In this document: in pieces, positions 53,101-63,560 of the stretch
How positions within the stretch are numbered: position 1 is the stretch's first letter
Layout: every line of letters starts with the position of its first letter
NCBI RefSeq assembly: GCF_037975245.1
Contig: NC_092581.1
Span: 20,670,303 to 20,734,302, forward strand
From: Apostichopus japonicus
Taxonomy: Eukaryota > Echinodermata > Holothuroidea > Aspidochirotida > Stichopodidae
Reading direction: 5' to 3'
DNA: 64,000 nt
Notes under the pieces: model-generated
Database searches by the model: none
Seen by the model: only the letters and a program-made list of their open reading frames with translations
Told to the model about the DNA's origin: nothing
Made by a program: the position numbers and the translations under genes

Positions 53101-55961
53101 TGGATTTTCAGGCCTTTGATAAAGTTCCCCACCAGCGTCATTTACTTAGAGTAGGCTGAAGAGTACAGTATGGGTGTCAATGGGAATTTACTGTCTTGGA
53201 TCGAGAATAGGCTTGGTAATAGGAAACAGAGGGTGGTACAGTAAATTAATGGCTGTGCTTCTTCTTGGCAGCACGTTACTAGTGGGGTTCCACAAGGGTC
53301 TGTTTTGGGTACCATGTTGTTTGTTGCCTATATAAATGAAATTGACTGAGTTATTTTGTGTACAGCTAAGAAGTTTGCTGATGATACCAAACTGTATTGT
53401 GAGGTCTCTTCCAAAAGCGATTCTGAGAAATTTCAAACAGATTTGTATAAGGTTTTTTCCTGGTCTCAGGGATGGCAAATGCTTTTTAATATTGATAAAT
53501 GCAAGGTGATGCATATCGGTAGTAGTAACCAAAAGTATACATACAATCTTAATGGTGAGGAGTTGCAGGAGGTCCTTGTTGAAACAGACCTAGGTATCTA
53601 CATTGACTCATCTATGCAACCATCTAAACATTGTCTGGAAGCTGTTAAAAGAGGTAATAGGGTTTTAGGTATGATCAAGAGGAACTTCAGTTTTCTGAAA
53701 GTGGACATTGTTGTTAGGCTTTATAAGCAGCTGGTCAGGACTCATCTGGAGTATGCTGTGCAGGCTTGGAACCCATACTTTGCTAAGGATAAGGAAGTAC
53801 TAGAGAAGGTCCAGAGGAGGGCTACTAGGATGATTAGTTCCTTAAAGAGTGTTCCTTATTATAGGCCGTTACAACTGTTCTTGCATGAGAAAGTTGTTAT
53901 TGGAGGTAGTGTGAATGGGTTTAAGAGTGCTTTGGACAAGCACATAAAAGTGTTGTACTGTAATCGGGTCTGAGTGTTTGTGTCTTCAGTTTTTTTTTTT
54001 TCTCTCCTATAGGGTCCTTGATGGGGACTTGAGTGTCCCTCCTGATCCTTTTTTTTTTCTACTAAACTTAACTAAGACATACTACAGTATAATGAGTATA
54101 GTGTACAGCACTTAACTGAACACACATTTATACATAAATGTTGTAGAAGAAAGTCATGTGTCAGGTTTCCTCTCTCATACAGTATGCTTGCATTTAATAA
54201 CAAAAACAGGTACTGTTGTGATATTACACATACTTCTCACACTGTTCAACATAAGAATTTCAACACTATTTCAAGACTAAAACAATTTTAGCAGTTTTCT
54301 ATCGGGACATGTCACTAATGAGGATGCGCAATAATGTTTTAACCTACCAATGAACAGTAAAAACTTAGATTTATGGTGGGCCAGTAAAATTTTGTAACTC
54401 TTGCAAAGTGCATGAAGGATATGATGAAAATTGCAACAAAAAACCCCATAAACTTGAGACTTCACGTATGCATTCAAAATTGATCAATTCTGGACAAAAG
54501 TTTCTTCTGCAAAAGACTTTCGAGAGTCAAGACCCAGAAAAGGGGTTTATTATTTCCCTTTTTTGTAAATTGTATTTTAACTGCAGAGGTAACTTCTTCA
54601 GTGATAAGAAAGGGGTATAGTATTTGGCTTAAACTGACACTAACATTTGACCTAAAGTGAGTAACAATCAGCATGAGTACAGCCGAGATAGCTCATTGTG
54701 ACTGGACTTTGATGAGTTGAAGATGGAGGAAATTTGTCAACTGATATACTGTACTGACATTTGGTTCGTTGCCAAGAGAATATTAAACTACACATGGACA
54801 TTGAATATCTCATATCCAACAAGGGCGCAATTCTGCTGAATATGCTAGATTGAAAAAAAAAGAATTGAAAGAAAACGATTGGAAAAAAATTCACTTACAT
54901 CTAATAACTTCTTTGATCTGTGATCACTGTCTATTTGCTCTTTGTGCTGTAGATAGGGAAAAAAGATACAAAAGATGTACAGTACGGTACAGTTGCAGCA
55001 AACACAGCACCATATAAAGTTGACATAAATTCAATGTATCAATAATTGGTGAGGATTGCACACACTTTACAGTCTGAGGATTTTTATGTTACCTCACACT
55101 TTTACACTTTCGTTGATACTGTAAGAAAGGAGGTTTGAAACACTAGTTAATTCTCTCGACAGCTGTTGAAAAATGTGTAACTTTCAAACAATTTTGCAAC
55201 CTTCTTCAAGATGAATACCTAGTGCAAACAATTCTCCTTAGGCTACTTGGTTCATCTCGGTGCCACAGGAAAAGCATTAGGTGGTTTTATTTTATAAAGC
55301 AGATAAAAGAATATTGAGGGAGTGCTATTTTATCCCACTAGTTACCAGGCAAAAAAATTTATGGGAAAGCACCTTATTCCTGTGGCAGAATCTACTGTAA
55401 CTGTGGCAAAACCAATGGTAACAGGTAATCCCAAATGAGTTAACAAGTAATTGGTCGTTAGGCTGGTTATTGCTATTTTGCCACAGTGAGTTTCTGCCAC
55501 ATAGAAAAGTAGTTAGGCTATCAGTGTAAGAGGAAATGGAACTTGCCATGATATCCATGGGTTAGACTATGCTATAATATGACACGTTTGATGGATTAAC
55601 CATACAAACTGCAAACGAATATTAAGAAAGGATCTTAAGTAATCCTAGTCCGCGCCATGTGTGAGGCATTTCTGCAGTTCTACTAGCTTGACTGGACTAG
55701 GCATATCCTAAGGTTTATATGTAACATACAATAAACGTTTATTTTTTGTATTCGCACAACTGATCCCAACACATTTTGAGTATATACAAAATTAAGAAGT
55801 TCAGTTACACTAAAGCTAACGTCACCATGCGTTATTTAAACGTGCAAAACAACGCTTACTGTGCTTTTCTTTAAGAGCATTTCTTTAACCATGGCATCCA
55901 TTGCCCTCTCCCTCTCTTCGTGAAGACTTCTTTGTTGTTCTAGTAAAGTTTCCAGCGCCAT
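38073..55961 (-). CDS. SF3A3: Splicing factor 3a subunit 3 (SF3a60), complete gene
   Basis: Fourteen coding exons on the minus strand: 55860-55961, 54899-54946, 52874-52926, 52048-52153, 51075-51254, 50059-50141, 49266-49404, 47142-47210, 45824-46069, 41923-42087, 40424-40534, 39903-39993, 38756-38811, 38073-38150. Joined length is 1527 nt, 508 residues plus stop, close to the ~500 of animal SF3A3. All introns have GT/AG ends and phases join without breaks. SF3a60 is part of the U2 snRNP factor SF3a and helps U2 engage the branch site before spliceosome activation in the nucleus. Visible parts are the N-terminal region that binds SF3a partners, a SAP-like segment, an acidic tract, and a matrin-type C2H2 finger near the C-terminus. 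It is the only clearly intact host gene here. Confidence 0.97.
38756..38811 (-). CDS. SF3A3: SF3A3 exon 13
   Basis: 56 nt completing a Leu codon, then [18 protein letters not shown]. Acceptor CTACAG, donor GTGAGT. Confidence 0.96.
39903..39993 (-). CDS. SF3A3: SF3A3 exon 12
   Basis: 91 nt, [20 protein letters not shown] then [10 protein letters not shown] plus one base. Acceptor TTATTAG, donor GTGAGT. Confidence 0.96.
40185..40423 (-). repeat. ~80-bp degenerate repeat next to SF3A3 exon 11 donor
   Basis: About three units of the type TATTATACACACTGGAACTACAAGAATGTTAGCAATAG (intron 11). Each contains a near copy of TATACTCAC, the minus-strand donor GTGAGTATA used by exon 11. Confidence 0.75.
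40424..40534 (-). CDS. SF3A3: SF3A3 exon 11 (matrin-type zinc finger, first half)
   Basis: 37 codons, [13 protein letters not shown] then [25 protein letters not shown] supplies the two cysteines, and RHF with the next exon's WRHAH supplies the histidines. Donor GTGAGT. Confidence 0.97.
41095..41600. repeat. GGCTGTGGAGAACCCCTCAAC tandem array in SF3A3 intron 10
   Basis: Long units (~84 bp with ACGCCCTGTCCGCATCCTGTC) on the left pass into shorter units of 40-70 bp that vary in the number of CCCCATACCCTTCC spacers. Confidence 0.88.
41923..42087 (-). CDS. SF3A3: SF3A3 exon 10 (acidic tract)
   Basis: 55 codons. [17 protein letters not shown] is followed by a 20-residue Asp/Glu/Ser-rich tract and then [15 protein letters not shown]. 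Acceptor TTTTAG, donor GTAAAA. Confidence 0.95.
43195..43265. repeat. Short palindromic repeat in SF3A3 intron 9
   Basis: Four units of TTGCTAACTCGAGATATCTCG. Each unit contains the palindrome CGAGATATCTCG. Confidence 0.8.
44345..45618. repeat. 56-bp minisatellite in SF3A3 intron 9
   Basis: About 22 nearly identical units (GACAACCAAGACAAGGCCAA then AGACTACTATAATATGTAAA and GCCTGCCCTCACACAT). Units alternate between two forms, GACAACC and GACGACC. Confidence 0.95.
45640..45744 (-). repeat. Partial duplication of SF3A3 exon 9 3' end
   Basis: 45701-45744 copies the last ~44 nt of exon 9 with a couple of substitutions, and flanking intron is copied too. The donor position reads GGT/GCAAGT in place of GGT/GTAAGT. 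There is no acceptor, so it is not a usable exon by itself. Confidence 0.85.
45824..46069 (-). CDS. SF3A3: SF3A3 exon 9 (SAP-like segment)
   Basis: 82 codons beginning [20 protein letters not shown], with [13 protein letters not shown], the SAP-like helix-extended-helix of the family, and ending YFYTELLG. Donor GTAAGT. A partial duplicate of its 3' end lies at 45701-45744. Confidence 0.95.
46661..46809. repeat. 22-bp minisatellite in SF3A3 intron 8
   Basis: Seven units of GTGCTTGAGAGTGTACTTGA with TG, period 22. Confidence 0.92.
47142..47210 (-). CDS. SF3A3: SF3A3 exon 8
   Basis: 23 codons, [19 protein letters not shown] then SSSE. Acceptor CTGCAG, donor GTAAAT. Confidence 0.94.
47385..49110. 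repeat. Higher-order tandem array in SF3A3 intron 7
   Basis: A basic ~30-bp unit (GTACTGTTCACCCTTACCAA then CAAGTCACTTTA) alternates with a spacer (ATAATTGAACCATGTAGAGA then GTGTACTAGTAATCATGTTA). Together they form larger units of roughly 100-190 bp, repeated across about 1.7 kb. Confidence 0.93.
49266..49404 (-). CDS. SF3A3: SF3A3 exon 7
   Basis: 139 nt, [19 protein letters not shown] through [14 protein letters not shown]. Acceptor CTTTAG, donor GTTAGT. The intron that follows holds the longest tandem array in the gene. Confidence 0.95.
50059..50141 (-). CDS. SF3A3: SF3A3 exon 6
   Basis: 83 nt reading [20 protein letters not shown] and onward to DYK plus two bases of Arg. Acceptor CCCCAG, donor GTAATG. 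Confidence 0.95.
50376..50568. repeat. 21-bp minisatellite in SF3A3 intron 5
   Basis: About nine units of CATTTGTCTGAAGTATACAG plus T. It lies about 230 bp downstream, in plus coordinates, of exon 6. Confidence 0.93.
50797..51058. repeat. ~64-bp tandem repeat in SF3A3 intron 5
   Basis: Four units of TTGGCAAGGTTATATATGTG followed by TACCCTACCTCACCCCACCC, ending 17 bp from exon 5. Confidence 0.92.
51075..51254 (-). CDS. SF3A3: SF3A3 exon 5
   Basis: 60 codons, [10 protein letters not shown] to LKGIDGE, including [17 protein letters not shown], a signature stretch of the family. The middle ([13 protein letters not shown]) is the most variable part. Donor GTGAGG. Confidence 0.95.
51722..52030. 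repeat. Tandem repeat in SF3A3 intron 4
   Basis: Units built from ATAACATTTGATTAGATACT, GAATTAATCATACTGAGA and TAACTGATACTGAGA in variable combination. Confidence 0.9.
52048..52153 (-). CDS. SF3A3: SF3A3 exon 4
   Basis: 106 nt coding [33 protein letters not shown]. Highly conserved N-terminal domain segment. Donor GTTTGT is weaker than the rest. Confidence 0.95.
52633..52880 (-). repeat. 44-bp array copying the SF3A3 exon 3 donor
   Basis: The motif TACCCATCTTTATCTTCGTA (or a one-base variant) begins at 52651, 52695, 52739, 52783, 52827 and 52871, exactly every 44 bp. The last copy is the real exon 3 end with its donor. The others carry the exon tail plus donor GTAGGC or GCAGGC in the intron. 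Confidence 0.95.
52874..52926 (-). CDS. SF3A3: SF3A3 exon 3
   Basis: 53 nt reading [17 protein letters not shown] plus the first two bases of the Gly codon completed in exon 4. Donor GTAGGC. Its last ~25 nt and donor are repeated in the 44-bp array just downstream. Confidence 0.93.
53060..53973 (+). mobile_element. LINE reverse transcriptase fragment, antisense in SF3A3 intron 2
   Basis: Plus-strand remnants of the [32 protein letters not shown], then from 53356 a 205-codon open frame with [13 protein letters not shown] (catalytic FADD), [31 protein letters not shown] and [20 protein letters not shown]. It then jumps from SLKSVPYY to a C-terminal [12 protein letters not shown], so an internal stretch of the normal C-terminal region is missing. 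Earlier parts have stops. Confidence 0.88.
54899..54946 (-). CDS. SF3A3: SF3A3 exon 2
   Basis: 16 codons ([16 protein letters not shown]), acceptor CTACAG, donor GTAAGTG. The motif QIDSDHR matches the conserved N-terminal helix region. Confidence 0.93.
55860..55961 (-). CDS. SF3A3: SF3A3 exon 1 (start codon)
   Basis: 34 codons, [19 protein letters not shown] to KKST. The ATG is preceded by AAA and followed by G, a good initiation context. Donor GTAAGC. Phase 0 end. Confidence 0.95.
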
Positions 55962-56367
55962 TTTGATAAAAAGTTATCTAAAAGACAGTAATATTAAGCA
56001 TGCACGTCGATCGTGCGCCAAGCGTCAGTGATGGCGGTATTCAATTTTAATACATTTCGAGTCCGGCTAAATTGGCATAGCACACACATTCTGTATTGAG
56101 CATTACACTGCTAATACACTGCGATAACGATATTTGTTTTTAGGCCACTGCATATCTGGCTGTATTACAAAATATGAAAGTTTATATTGTCCATCAGTTA
56201 AGTTCGTCAAATGTATTAAAGTCCAGACATTGGACAATAAACAAGAATCATCCTACTGGAAAACTTGTAAAAGAGCACTATGTTTGTCTTTCTGATATAT
56301 TATGTAAAAGAACATGTAAAAGAATTTAAACAGGAAACAAAATCTGCTGATAATGATATCATATGAT
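55962..56367 (-). promoter_or_regulatory. 5' flank of SF3A3
   Basis: The 5' UTR and promoter of SF3A3 should lie here. I cannot see a TATA box at a convincing place. The first ~60 bp (containing ACGTCGATCGTGCGCC) is richer in CpG than its surroundings. Confidence 0.35.
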
Positions 56368-56650
56368 CAGGGCGTAGCCAGTATGTAGCACGATAGTTTC
56401 ATTCAACACTCTACCTTCCGAAAAAGACTATAGGATCCGATCTTGTCAGTTTTTAACATGTAGTTAAGAACCCGTTTACGCAGATAATATTTCAGTTGAG
56501 AAATTTGCATCAGATGACATTCGTCGGATAGCTCTCGCCTTCTCTTATTAAGCTAACTTAAACATTTACTAGCTACAGTTGTATCAAAGACAATTGTGGA
56601 CTATCTTTGTATCTACAAGTATCAGAAGTTGAAAAGTAAGACTACTCTGT
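56368..56650 (+). repeat. CAGGGGCGTAGCCAG repeat, shorter copy
   Basis: Shares CGTAGCCAGTATGTAGCAC, TTTCATTCAA, CCCGTTTACGCAGATAA and TATCAGAAGTTGAAAAGTA with 56823-57384. It lacks several hundred bases present in that copy. Confidence 0.8.
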
Positions 56651-56661
56651 ACATGTACCTT

Positions 56662-57564
56662 CAAGGGCGGCGGAACCAGGGGGAACAGGGGGCAAGTGCC
56701 CCCCCCCCACATTTCCTCAGGTTAAAAATGTGCCCTTTTTCTACATAAAACTTGTACTCTTGATCACCTTATTAGGTCAGCGATATTTCAGTGAGAGATC
56801 TAATCCTAATTTAGAACTATCAGGGGCGTAGCCAGTATGTAGCACTGTAGGCCCGGGCCTACACTTTTTTTGGCCAAGTTATTTTTTTTATTAAAACACC
56901 CATAATTCAAATCCATAAGCTTGCTGGATGAGTTTAAGAGTCTTGACAGGAAAAACTATTGAAATGAACGTAGCAAGATTATGGCTAAATTAGGTGACCT
57001 ATTCTTCTGTCATCTAGGCTGTCATTCATATCGCGTGCCGTTTCATTCAATACTCTACCTGCCGAAAAAGATTAGGATACGACCTTGTCAGTTTTTTAAC
57101 ATCTACTTAAAAACCCGTTTACGCAGATAAAATTTCAGTTGAGAACATTCCACAGTCAAATAAGCATATATCGTTGATTAACAGACTTTATATGTATAGA
57201 GCTGCAGCACTTTGTTGCCTGTTGTTGTCACGATCGGCGTTCCAAGTTCCAAAACAGCCTTTTCGATAAACATTTTCTAGCTACAGTTGTATCAAAGACA
57301 ATTACTGGCTATGGTTGTATCAAAGACATTTCTGGCCTATCTTTGTATCTACAAGTATCAGAAGTTGAAAAGTAAGACTACTAAGACAGGGGGGGGGGGG
57401 AGGGCGTTGATGGAGTGATGTGTATACGCAAATAAGATAATACGATAAGATTTATAAAGGGTACTAAATATCAGGCTGCATCAGTCCAATCGAATTTCTG
57501 CAAAGTGCCCTTTGACGTCGGTGCCCCCCCCCCCCCCAGATTAAAAGTGCTTCCGCCGCCCTTG
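56662..57564. mobile_element. hAT-like TIR element, 903 bp
   Basis: Perfect 14-bp inverted ends CAAGGGCGGCGGAA / TTCCGCCGCCCTTG and a perfect 8-bp duplication TGTACCTT (56654-56661 and 57565-57572). It contains the longer CGTAGCCAG repeat copy (56823-57384) and C/G tracts. No transposase frame. Confidence 0.88.
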
Positions 57565-57707
57565 TGTACCTTGCTAATTTTAATACATTATGTATTATTG
57601 AATTACGTACTATTTTAACTCGTTTGTTTTGGGGGTTTAAAAGTGATATTGAATGAGGTGTCTCATTCTCAAGTTAGGAAGAGGCCAGGGAACCAGAATG
57701 AACATTC

Positions 57708-57850
57708 GGGAAGGGCCGTTTCCGGCCATCTGGGGGGTTTGTAAAACCAAAAATTTTCTTGTACGCTCCGCGCCAACTGATGGTGGCGCTCCGCTCAGAT
57801 AGTCGTGCCTAAAACTTTGAAAATCCAAAGTGCTCCCCCCCCCCCCTTTC
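57708..57850 (-). repeat. Fragment related to the 33826 element
   Basis: On the minus strand it shares AGCGGAGCGCCACCA, GGCGCGGAGCGTACAAGAAA and CAGATGGCCGGAAACGG with 33875-33965. Ends not defined. Confidence 0.8.
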
Positions 57851-60800
57851 AAATTCCTGGCTAAGTCGCTGATACCCATGGTACCGCTTACATCCATGAC
57901 GTAAATTTGATCTAACTGTAGTACAACTTTAAGTTTAGACTAGTTAAGTTCCCTTCCTGAGTATTGCATTACCCTCATTTTTTGCTTGATAGGTCCCAAT
58001 AGGCAATGTATACAGTTATTGTTTAGGCCAATACATTAAATGTTGCATTTTCCATAGATAATCACAATGGATGTAATAAAACTGGGGAGAGAGAGTATTT
58101 GTTCAGTATATGTTTGTGATCTATCTTGCACACATGGGCGGACTGGGTCCTAAAACCGGCAGGGCATTTTCCACCTAGACCGGGCCATTATTCATTGATA
58201 TGCAACTTACATAGTGATCGCCGTCCTGGGAGATTCTTTTGAAATAAAGGAATGCTTAGATGCAAAATGCAGGTACTATATTTCTCAATTTTGTAGGTTA
58301 CAATAATCCTTTTAAAATGATCCAAAAATAACTTTCCAGAAGCAATACTTGGTTAAACTGAAGAAAGTTAACAACGTAAACAAAAATAGACAAAAACATA
58401 TATTTTATTTAGTTTTTCAAGCATTTTGTGACAACATGCTTGAAAAAATGGGGAAAAACCTAAATCAAATTCATTAGCACTAACGGGTTGCCTATAGCAC
58501 GTTCTTTCGTTACGAACTAACATAGTAACAGACTAACTAACGTGGTGATTTCATGAGCTGATTCCCTCAGTTAAAAATATACTTCTACACAGCCCGTCTG
58601 TATTCTATTTAGCTGTAATTTTTACCAGACATGTTGCGATTGAAAACGACGTTTACTCTCACCTACTACGTCACAACTATAGGCAATACACAGGTATCGA
58701 AATTTGTTGATATTATTTCGAAGACCTATATCACACACAGAAAAAAAAAATCAGAAATAGTTGTGAAACCAACCGCGCGTATAGATGTGACCATTACAAA
58801 TATTTGAAATATGCCTCCGAATGCAACTTTTGAAGTCGAATGTTTCGCGGGTGGGGGGGGGGGGCTCCAACACCTATATACACGGGAAGCGACTTCAACC
58901 ACGTGCACAGGGCGACACCTCCTATACGTTACAAAGTCCTACAGTCTTATAAAAGTAAGTCGTGTAATCTAAGGACTACGACCAAACTATTGTATTTAAT
59001 AGTCCACTTGTAAAATTGGCAGCACTCAAAATGTTTGTCACTGTCTATATGGTGATTTCTGTAGTCAACAATTCTAGTAATATAAAGTATAGAAATATTT
59101 ACACTTGTTTATCTTTCACTTGACCTGACTATTTTCAACTGATCAGAATGTCGCAAAGAGCATCATCTTGTAATCTAGATAGTGAATATAACTGTCATAT
59201 ATTACTATTAAAAAGCATACACATGACAGTGTACCAATACGTAGGGAATACCAATAGCTGCATTGCAGTAGGAATTTTAGTGCATTTTAGTGGAATTTCA
59301 ACAAACAAACAAACAAGGAGCAGGGGAGGCGTGGATTGAACTGACATGGTGCTCTAACTTATGTATTCCGAGTTTATATATTTTACAAATGATTACGCGC
59401 TAGTCATAAAAAAATACCGCCATGTTGTTTTGGTCCCTCGAGATCAGATTACGGGCGCGTTTACTTGCAGTGTTTTATTTCGTGATCTGAATGAGAACTT
59501 GCTATCAACGGTTGATATCTCTCTTTCCTCAGCAAATGAGACGTTAGATATATTGAGAATTCCATCGCTTTGATATGGAGAAGGTGAAGGGGGTATTGAG
59601 AACATTCGCACCCTCGTCTCAATCTTAATATTGTTCTTAAAAAAGTAAACATTTGTACTACACATAATGTATATAGTTAAAATATCGGAGATGCTAGACT
59701 GATTTTGCATGTAAACCTTCTTATCAAAAGCACCCCTGCAGTAGACCACAACACTTAGACCCTCTCCTGTATGGACAACAGACGACCATGTGCCCAAATG
59801 CCCACTCTCGCCCTTTTACCCCCAATGACGCCAAGCTATGCATCGACACAAGCGACACGTTTGTCGCCTAAGAAGATACTTAGCATGCCTTTCGCGACCA
59901 CGAATGAATCGGGGCCTTTGCGACCTCACTTACCATGCGCTTTGGGGGCTTTGGGCCACCGAAGGTTATCCCGTAGGCCTATCCGCCCATCGGATAGGGC
60001 CCATAATGTACCTAACGCATAATTGTTCCAAGATATGGATCCCATACAAATTAAAACGGAATTTAATGCATAACAACGGGTTGATAAGGACAAGTACAGT
60101 CATAAAATGCCGAAACCAACGTACATGACGTATAGCGGAAAAATTTGTTTTGTTGTCAAGCTGTTATGTTGGTATAACTTTGAAGTCAGCATATATCGTG
60201 GTTTCGACGTGTTACCAAGGTTACGCGGCCCCTCGATGCTTTGACAATTTGTTTGTGTAGGTATAATTGTAAATTCATATTCTAAATATGCCTCAGAGTT
60301 CACCATTCAAAGTCTAAAATCATCATAGTTTCTTGGCAGGACCCTCAGACCACCTTACTCGATAATCCCCACCAATGACTCAATGGCCACCCACTTATTT
60401 ATAACATAGTGGATTCGCCTATGATTATCATTGCCTCTTCTATACACATCAGCACTAATAATATCCATTGGAAATGTTCTTGTGTGTAAAGGATCTTTGC
60501 GAAGGTTAATTTTTTTTTTTGTACATGAAAATACATTTTCTTTCGGATATACCCCAATATGATTAGGCCTAAGCTAAATTGAGATAATAAGATTAGAACT
60601 GAAGCCTGCCAGTTGGGTAAATGCTGTAATGTTTAGTGCCACTCTGATCCGTACGGTGCTATCAAATCACCCTTCAAAGCATCTGCATTGACAATATTAA
60701 CAATTCCGAAACTTTATCTAACACAAACAGGACATTCATATTGTTCGGATAATAATGTTTTGACTTTGGACCTGCAGAACCATACTGGAAAAGTTTTCCC

Positions 60801-62615
60801 AACTAGTTGCAAACTTTTTTTCAAGGCGTAGGTACACACCCTTTTTGAAATATGCTATAGAGACTTGTTAGGGACTTTCCCATTAAGTTTTTCCATGGGT
60901 TTTTACGTAAGCTACCTTTAGAGGCCACCATTTGTCTATTTGCAGGGTAGGTAGTTTATAGCCTGATAAAATAGATCGGAGGTAAAATGTATATTTTAGA
61001 CAAGCACAACGTACGGAGTCGAGAGTCGATCCCCATGACGGTTTAGACAGGTTATATTAATGACCGTTGAATGGTCAGAGCTTTTACTATGGTCACATAT
61101 ATAAGAGGTCGTATATTAATGACCGTTGATTGGTCTGAGCTTTACTGCGGGTGTACGGTATTGGTTAGCCATTGTTGATTTGTCGGGATATTTAGCAGTG
61201 TATATACGGGCTAGAACTGAGTTGAGTATTTTCGGGTCGTTACTTTAGCGCATGCAGCTGATTGGGTGGACTAAAGAGAGAACGTACATCTCTATGATAT
61301 ATTTTAAATGTTTTTATTTTAAATTCTTACTCATAACTTCATCATTTCATCCACAAAGAATAGATCATTGTCACGGGGTGAGAAGGGTGGGGCGGGGGAT
61401 GGGGATGGTGGAAGGCATGATGCAGTTGGAGGGAGGGAGGGAGGGTTTAACAGGGAAGCTACTTCCTGCTCCCTTCCACTTGATGGTGGGCGACAAATGC
61501 AATTTGAAAATGAGCAGAGAAAGTCCAAACAAAGTAGCCTAAACCTTAAATAGTCAAACAAACAAGTCACCATGGTAATACACAGAACTATTGAGGCTTC
61601 AAGTAATTGTTATTGGTATTGATGAGGGAATTGGAGGAAAATGAGTAGGGGATGGGGTACACGAGATGGAGGGGATGGGGTACAAGAGAGGGAGGGTTGT
61701 GGTAAAAAGACCTTTTATCTGAACTTCAGTATAGGTTGTTGCCAAGTACTATACGGAAGGAGCATCTTATGGAAAAGGGCACATTCGTCATGTACAATAA
61801 TGATACTCTGACTATATTCTGATGATAACAGAGCTAACCACTCCCCCCCCCCCCTTCGACCTTTCGCCGGGAACAGCAATGTCACCGGAAGCCCTCTTTG
61901 CAAGCTTCATATATTAAAAATATATCATTAATACGAGAAAACATCATTGAAGTTTATCCCATAGTTTCCCGAGCCTCCTAATTGACAGCGAAGCTGTATC
62001 CCCTAACCACCCCATTGTCAGCCCTCACCCTCTCCCACACACTCCATATATGATATTCCAACTTAGCTTTCTGTATATGCATGTATGACTAACGTTATAT
62101 ACAGTACTCTCAACTTCATATGTTAGACTGTTTGATCAATCCATAAAAACTTCACTGTTTGAGAAGTTCTGATCATGCAGAGTTACAAACTAACTCGATT
62201 AGGGTGTAAAGGTCTCTTTTATGAGCAATTTATTCAATATAGAATTATGTAAACTTAACTGAAGAGGAAGACGATTTTATACTGCGTTATTTCGATAGGA
62301 CCTGATGATCGTCAAGAGGGGTGTGACATAACTTCTACAAAAATCACAAAGACATGAGGAGTATAAAGGTGAACTAATGACGACAGCATTGGAAACTTTT
62401 TGTTATCTTATACTGCAAATTAAGACATGACATCACTTCTAAGAGAGCGAGGTTTGGTAATCTAGCTGTCTTTCATAAAACCTGAACTCACGTTCTTGAA
62501 ACATCAATCGATCTGTACCACCTTCAAATTTATCGAATTAAAACCTTAACGTATATTTCAAGAGAGTGAGAGAGAGACGTGGAGGTGGAGAGCTATACAT
62601 AGGTTTAAAGGAACC
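57851..62615. other. Non-coding, no gene recognised
   Basis: Several frames of 60-117 codons occur (for example 59361-59573 plus, 59444-59797 minus), but none shows a recognisable motif, exon structure or start context. Simple G-rich sequence lies at 58850-58864 and 61370-61450. Confidence 0.4.
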
Positions 62616-62700
62616 ATGTGGGCGATGTTTTCACATTTAAATCACTCTGTGGTTGTCATAGTAGTCTGCCTAATAGGCAGCGCGTTATCAGATGGTCACG
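62616..62700 (+). CDS. Candidate first coding exon with signal peptide
   Basis: ATG (ACCATGT context) followed by MWAMFSHLNH and a hydrophobic core SVVVIVVCLIGSALS, then DGH. The split Gly codon ends at CACG/GTAGGT, a good donor in phase 1. Phase 1 is common for genes made of extracellular modules. The body of the protein would lie downstream, probably beyond the window. No homology is recognised from 28 residues. Confidence 0.5.
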
Positions 62701-63305
62701 GTAGGTGTTCAATTTATTACCTCTTTCTTCTGTATCACTTAATTTCACATTATGCTTTTTTTTTTCTATCACAGAAGTCTTATTTCATAAAACTTAACAC
62801 ATTTAACCTAGTATGGTATGGAATCGATAAGAATTGTGTTCTCAAACACCAAACGCAGTTTATTTCGAAAGAATGTTATAGGATTACTTAAGGCAAAAAT
62901 ATTAATTTTGATATGTTGTATACCGTTACAACACCATTGCTATTAGTTTTCTATTCGAATTTTGATTTTGAGAACAGGTTTTAATGCTTTAGGCTTTTAC
63001 GGTTCATCTAAAGTGACCGGATAGCGTTAATCGGGTCAGTTCTTAAGATACAACACAAAATTCTATAGGAAAATTAATACTTTTATGAAATCAAATGGCA
63101 GGTTTTCAATGTAGTACAAACGTTTTAAGGTCACAAAAGGTGTTGCATGTTATCCAAGGGTGCTCTATTGTTAATATGAAGTTACAGAAACATAATTTTG
63201 ACGAGTTATTATAATTTATAAAACCAGTGGATGAACTGAAGAGACGAATATCCATCATGCCAAATCATTTGTGAACAAACATGTTTTGTTCACGAAGGGC
63301 CCTGC
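62701..63305. other. Non-coding, possible intron
   Basis: No gene seen. Confidence 0.4.
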
Positions 63306-63560
63306 AACTACTGTTATGGCACGGCAACTATAGTGTTAGGGGACTGTAACTAGTGTTAGGGGACTGTCACTAGTGTAAGGGCACCGCAACTATAGTGTTA
63401 GGGCACAGCAACTATAGTGTTAGGGGACTGTCACTAGTGTAAGGGCACCGCAACTAGTGTTAGGGCACTGTAACTAGTGTTAGGGCACTGTAACTAGTGT
63501 TAGGGCACTGCAACTGGTGTTAGAGCACGACAACTAAAGTGCTCAGGCACGGCAACTAGT
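63306..63560. repeat. ~20-bp tandem repeat
   Basis: About a dozen units of the type AACTAGTGTTAGGGCACTGT, with AACTATAGTGTTAGGG variants interspersed. Confidence 0.9.

Noticed and set aside
59361-59573. 70-codon plus frame
   Set aside because: No recognisable motif and a minus-strand frame of greater length overlaps it. No support for either.
61252-61573. Overlapping frames on both strands over a G-rich stretch
   Set aside because: Composition-driven (GGAGGG repeats). No domain or start evidence.
62701-62891. Extension of the signal-peptide frame through 62891
   Set aside because: A good donor GTAGGT occurs at 62701, and the sequence beyond it is AT-rich and intron-like.
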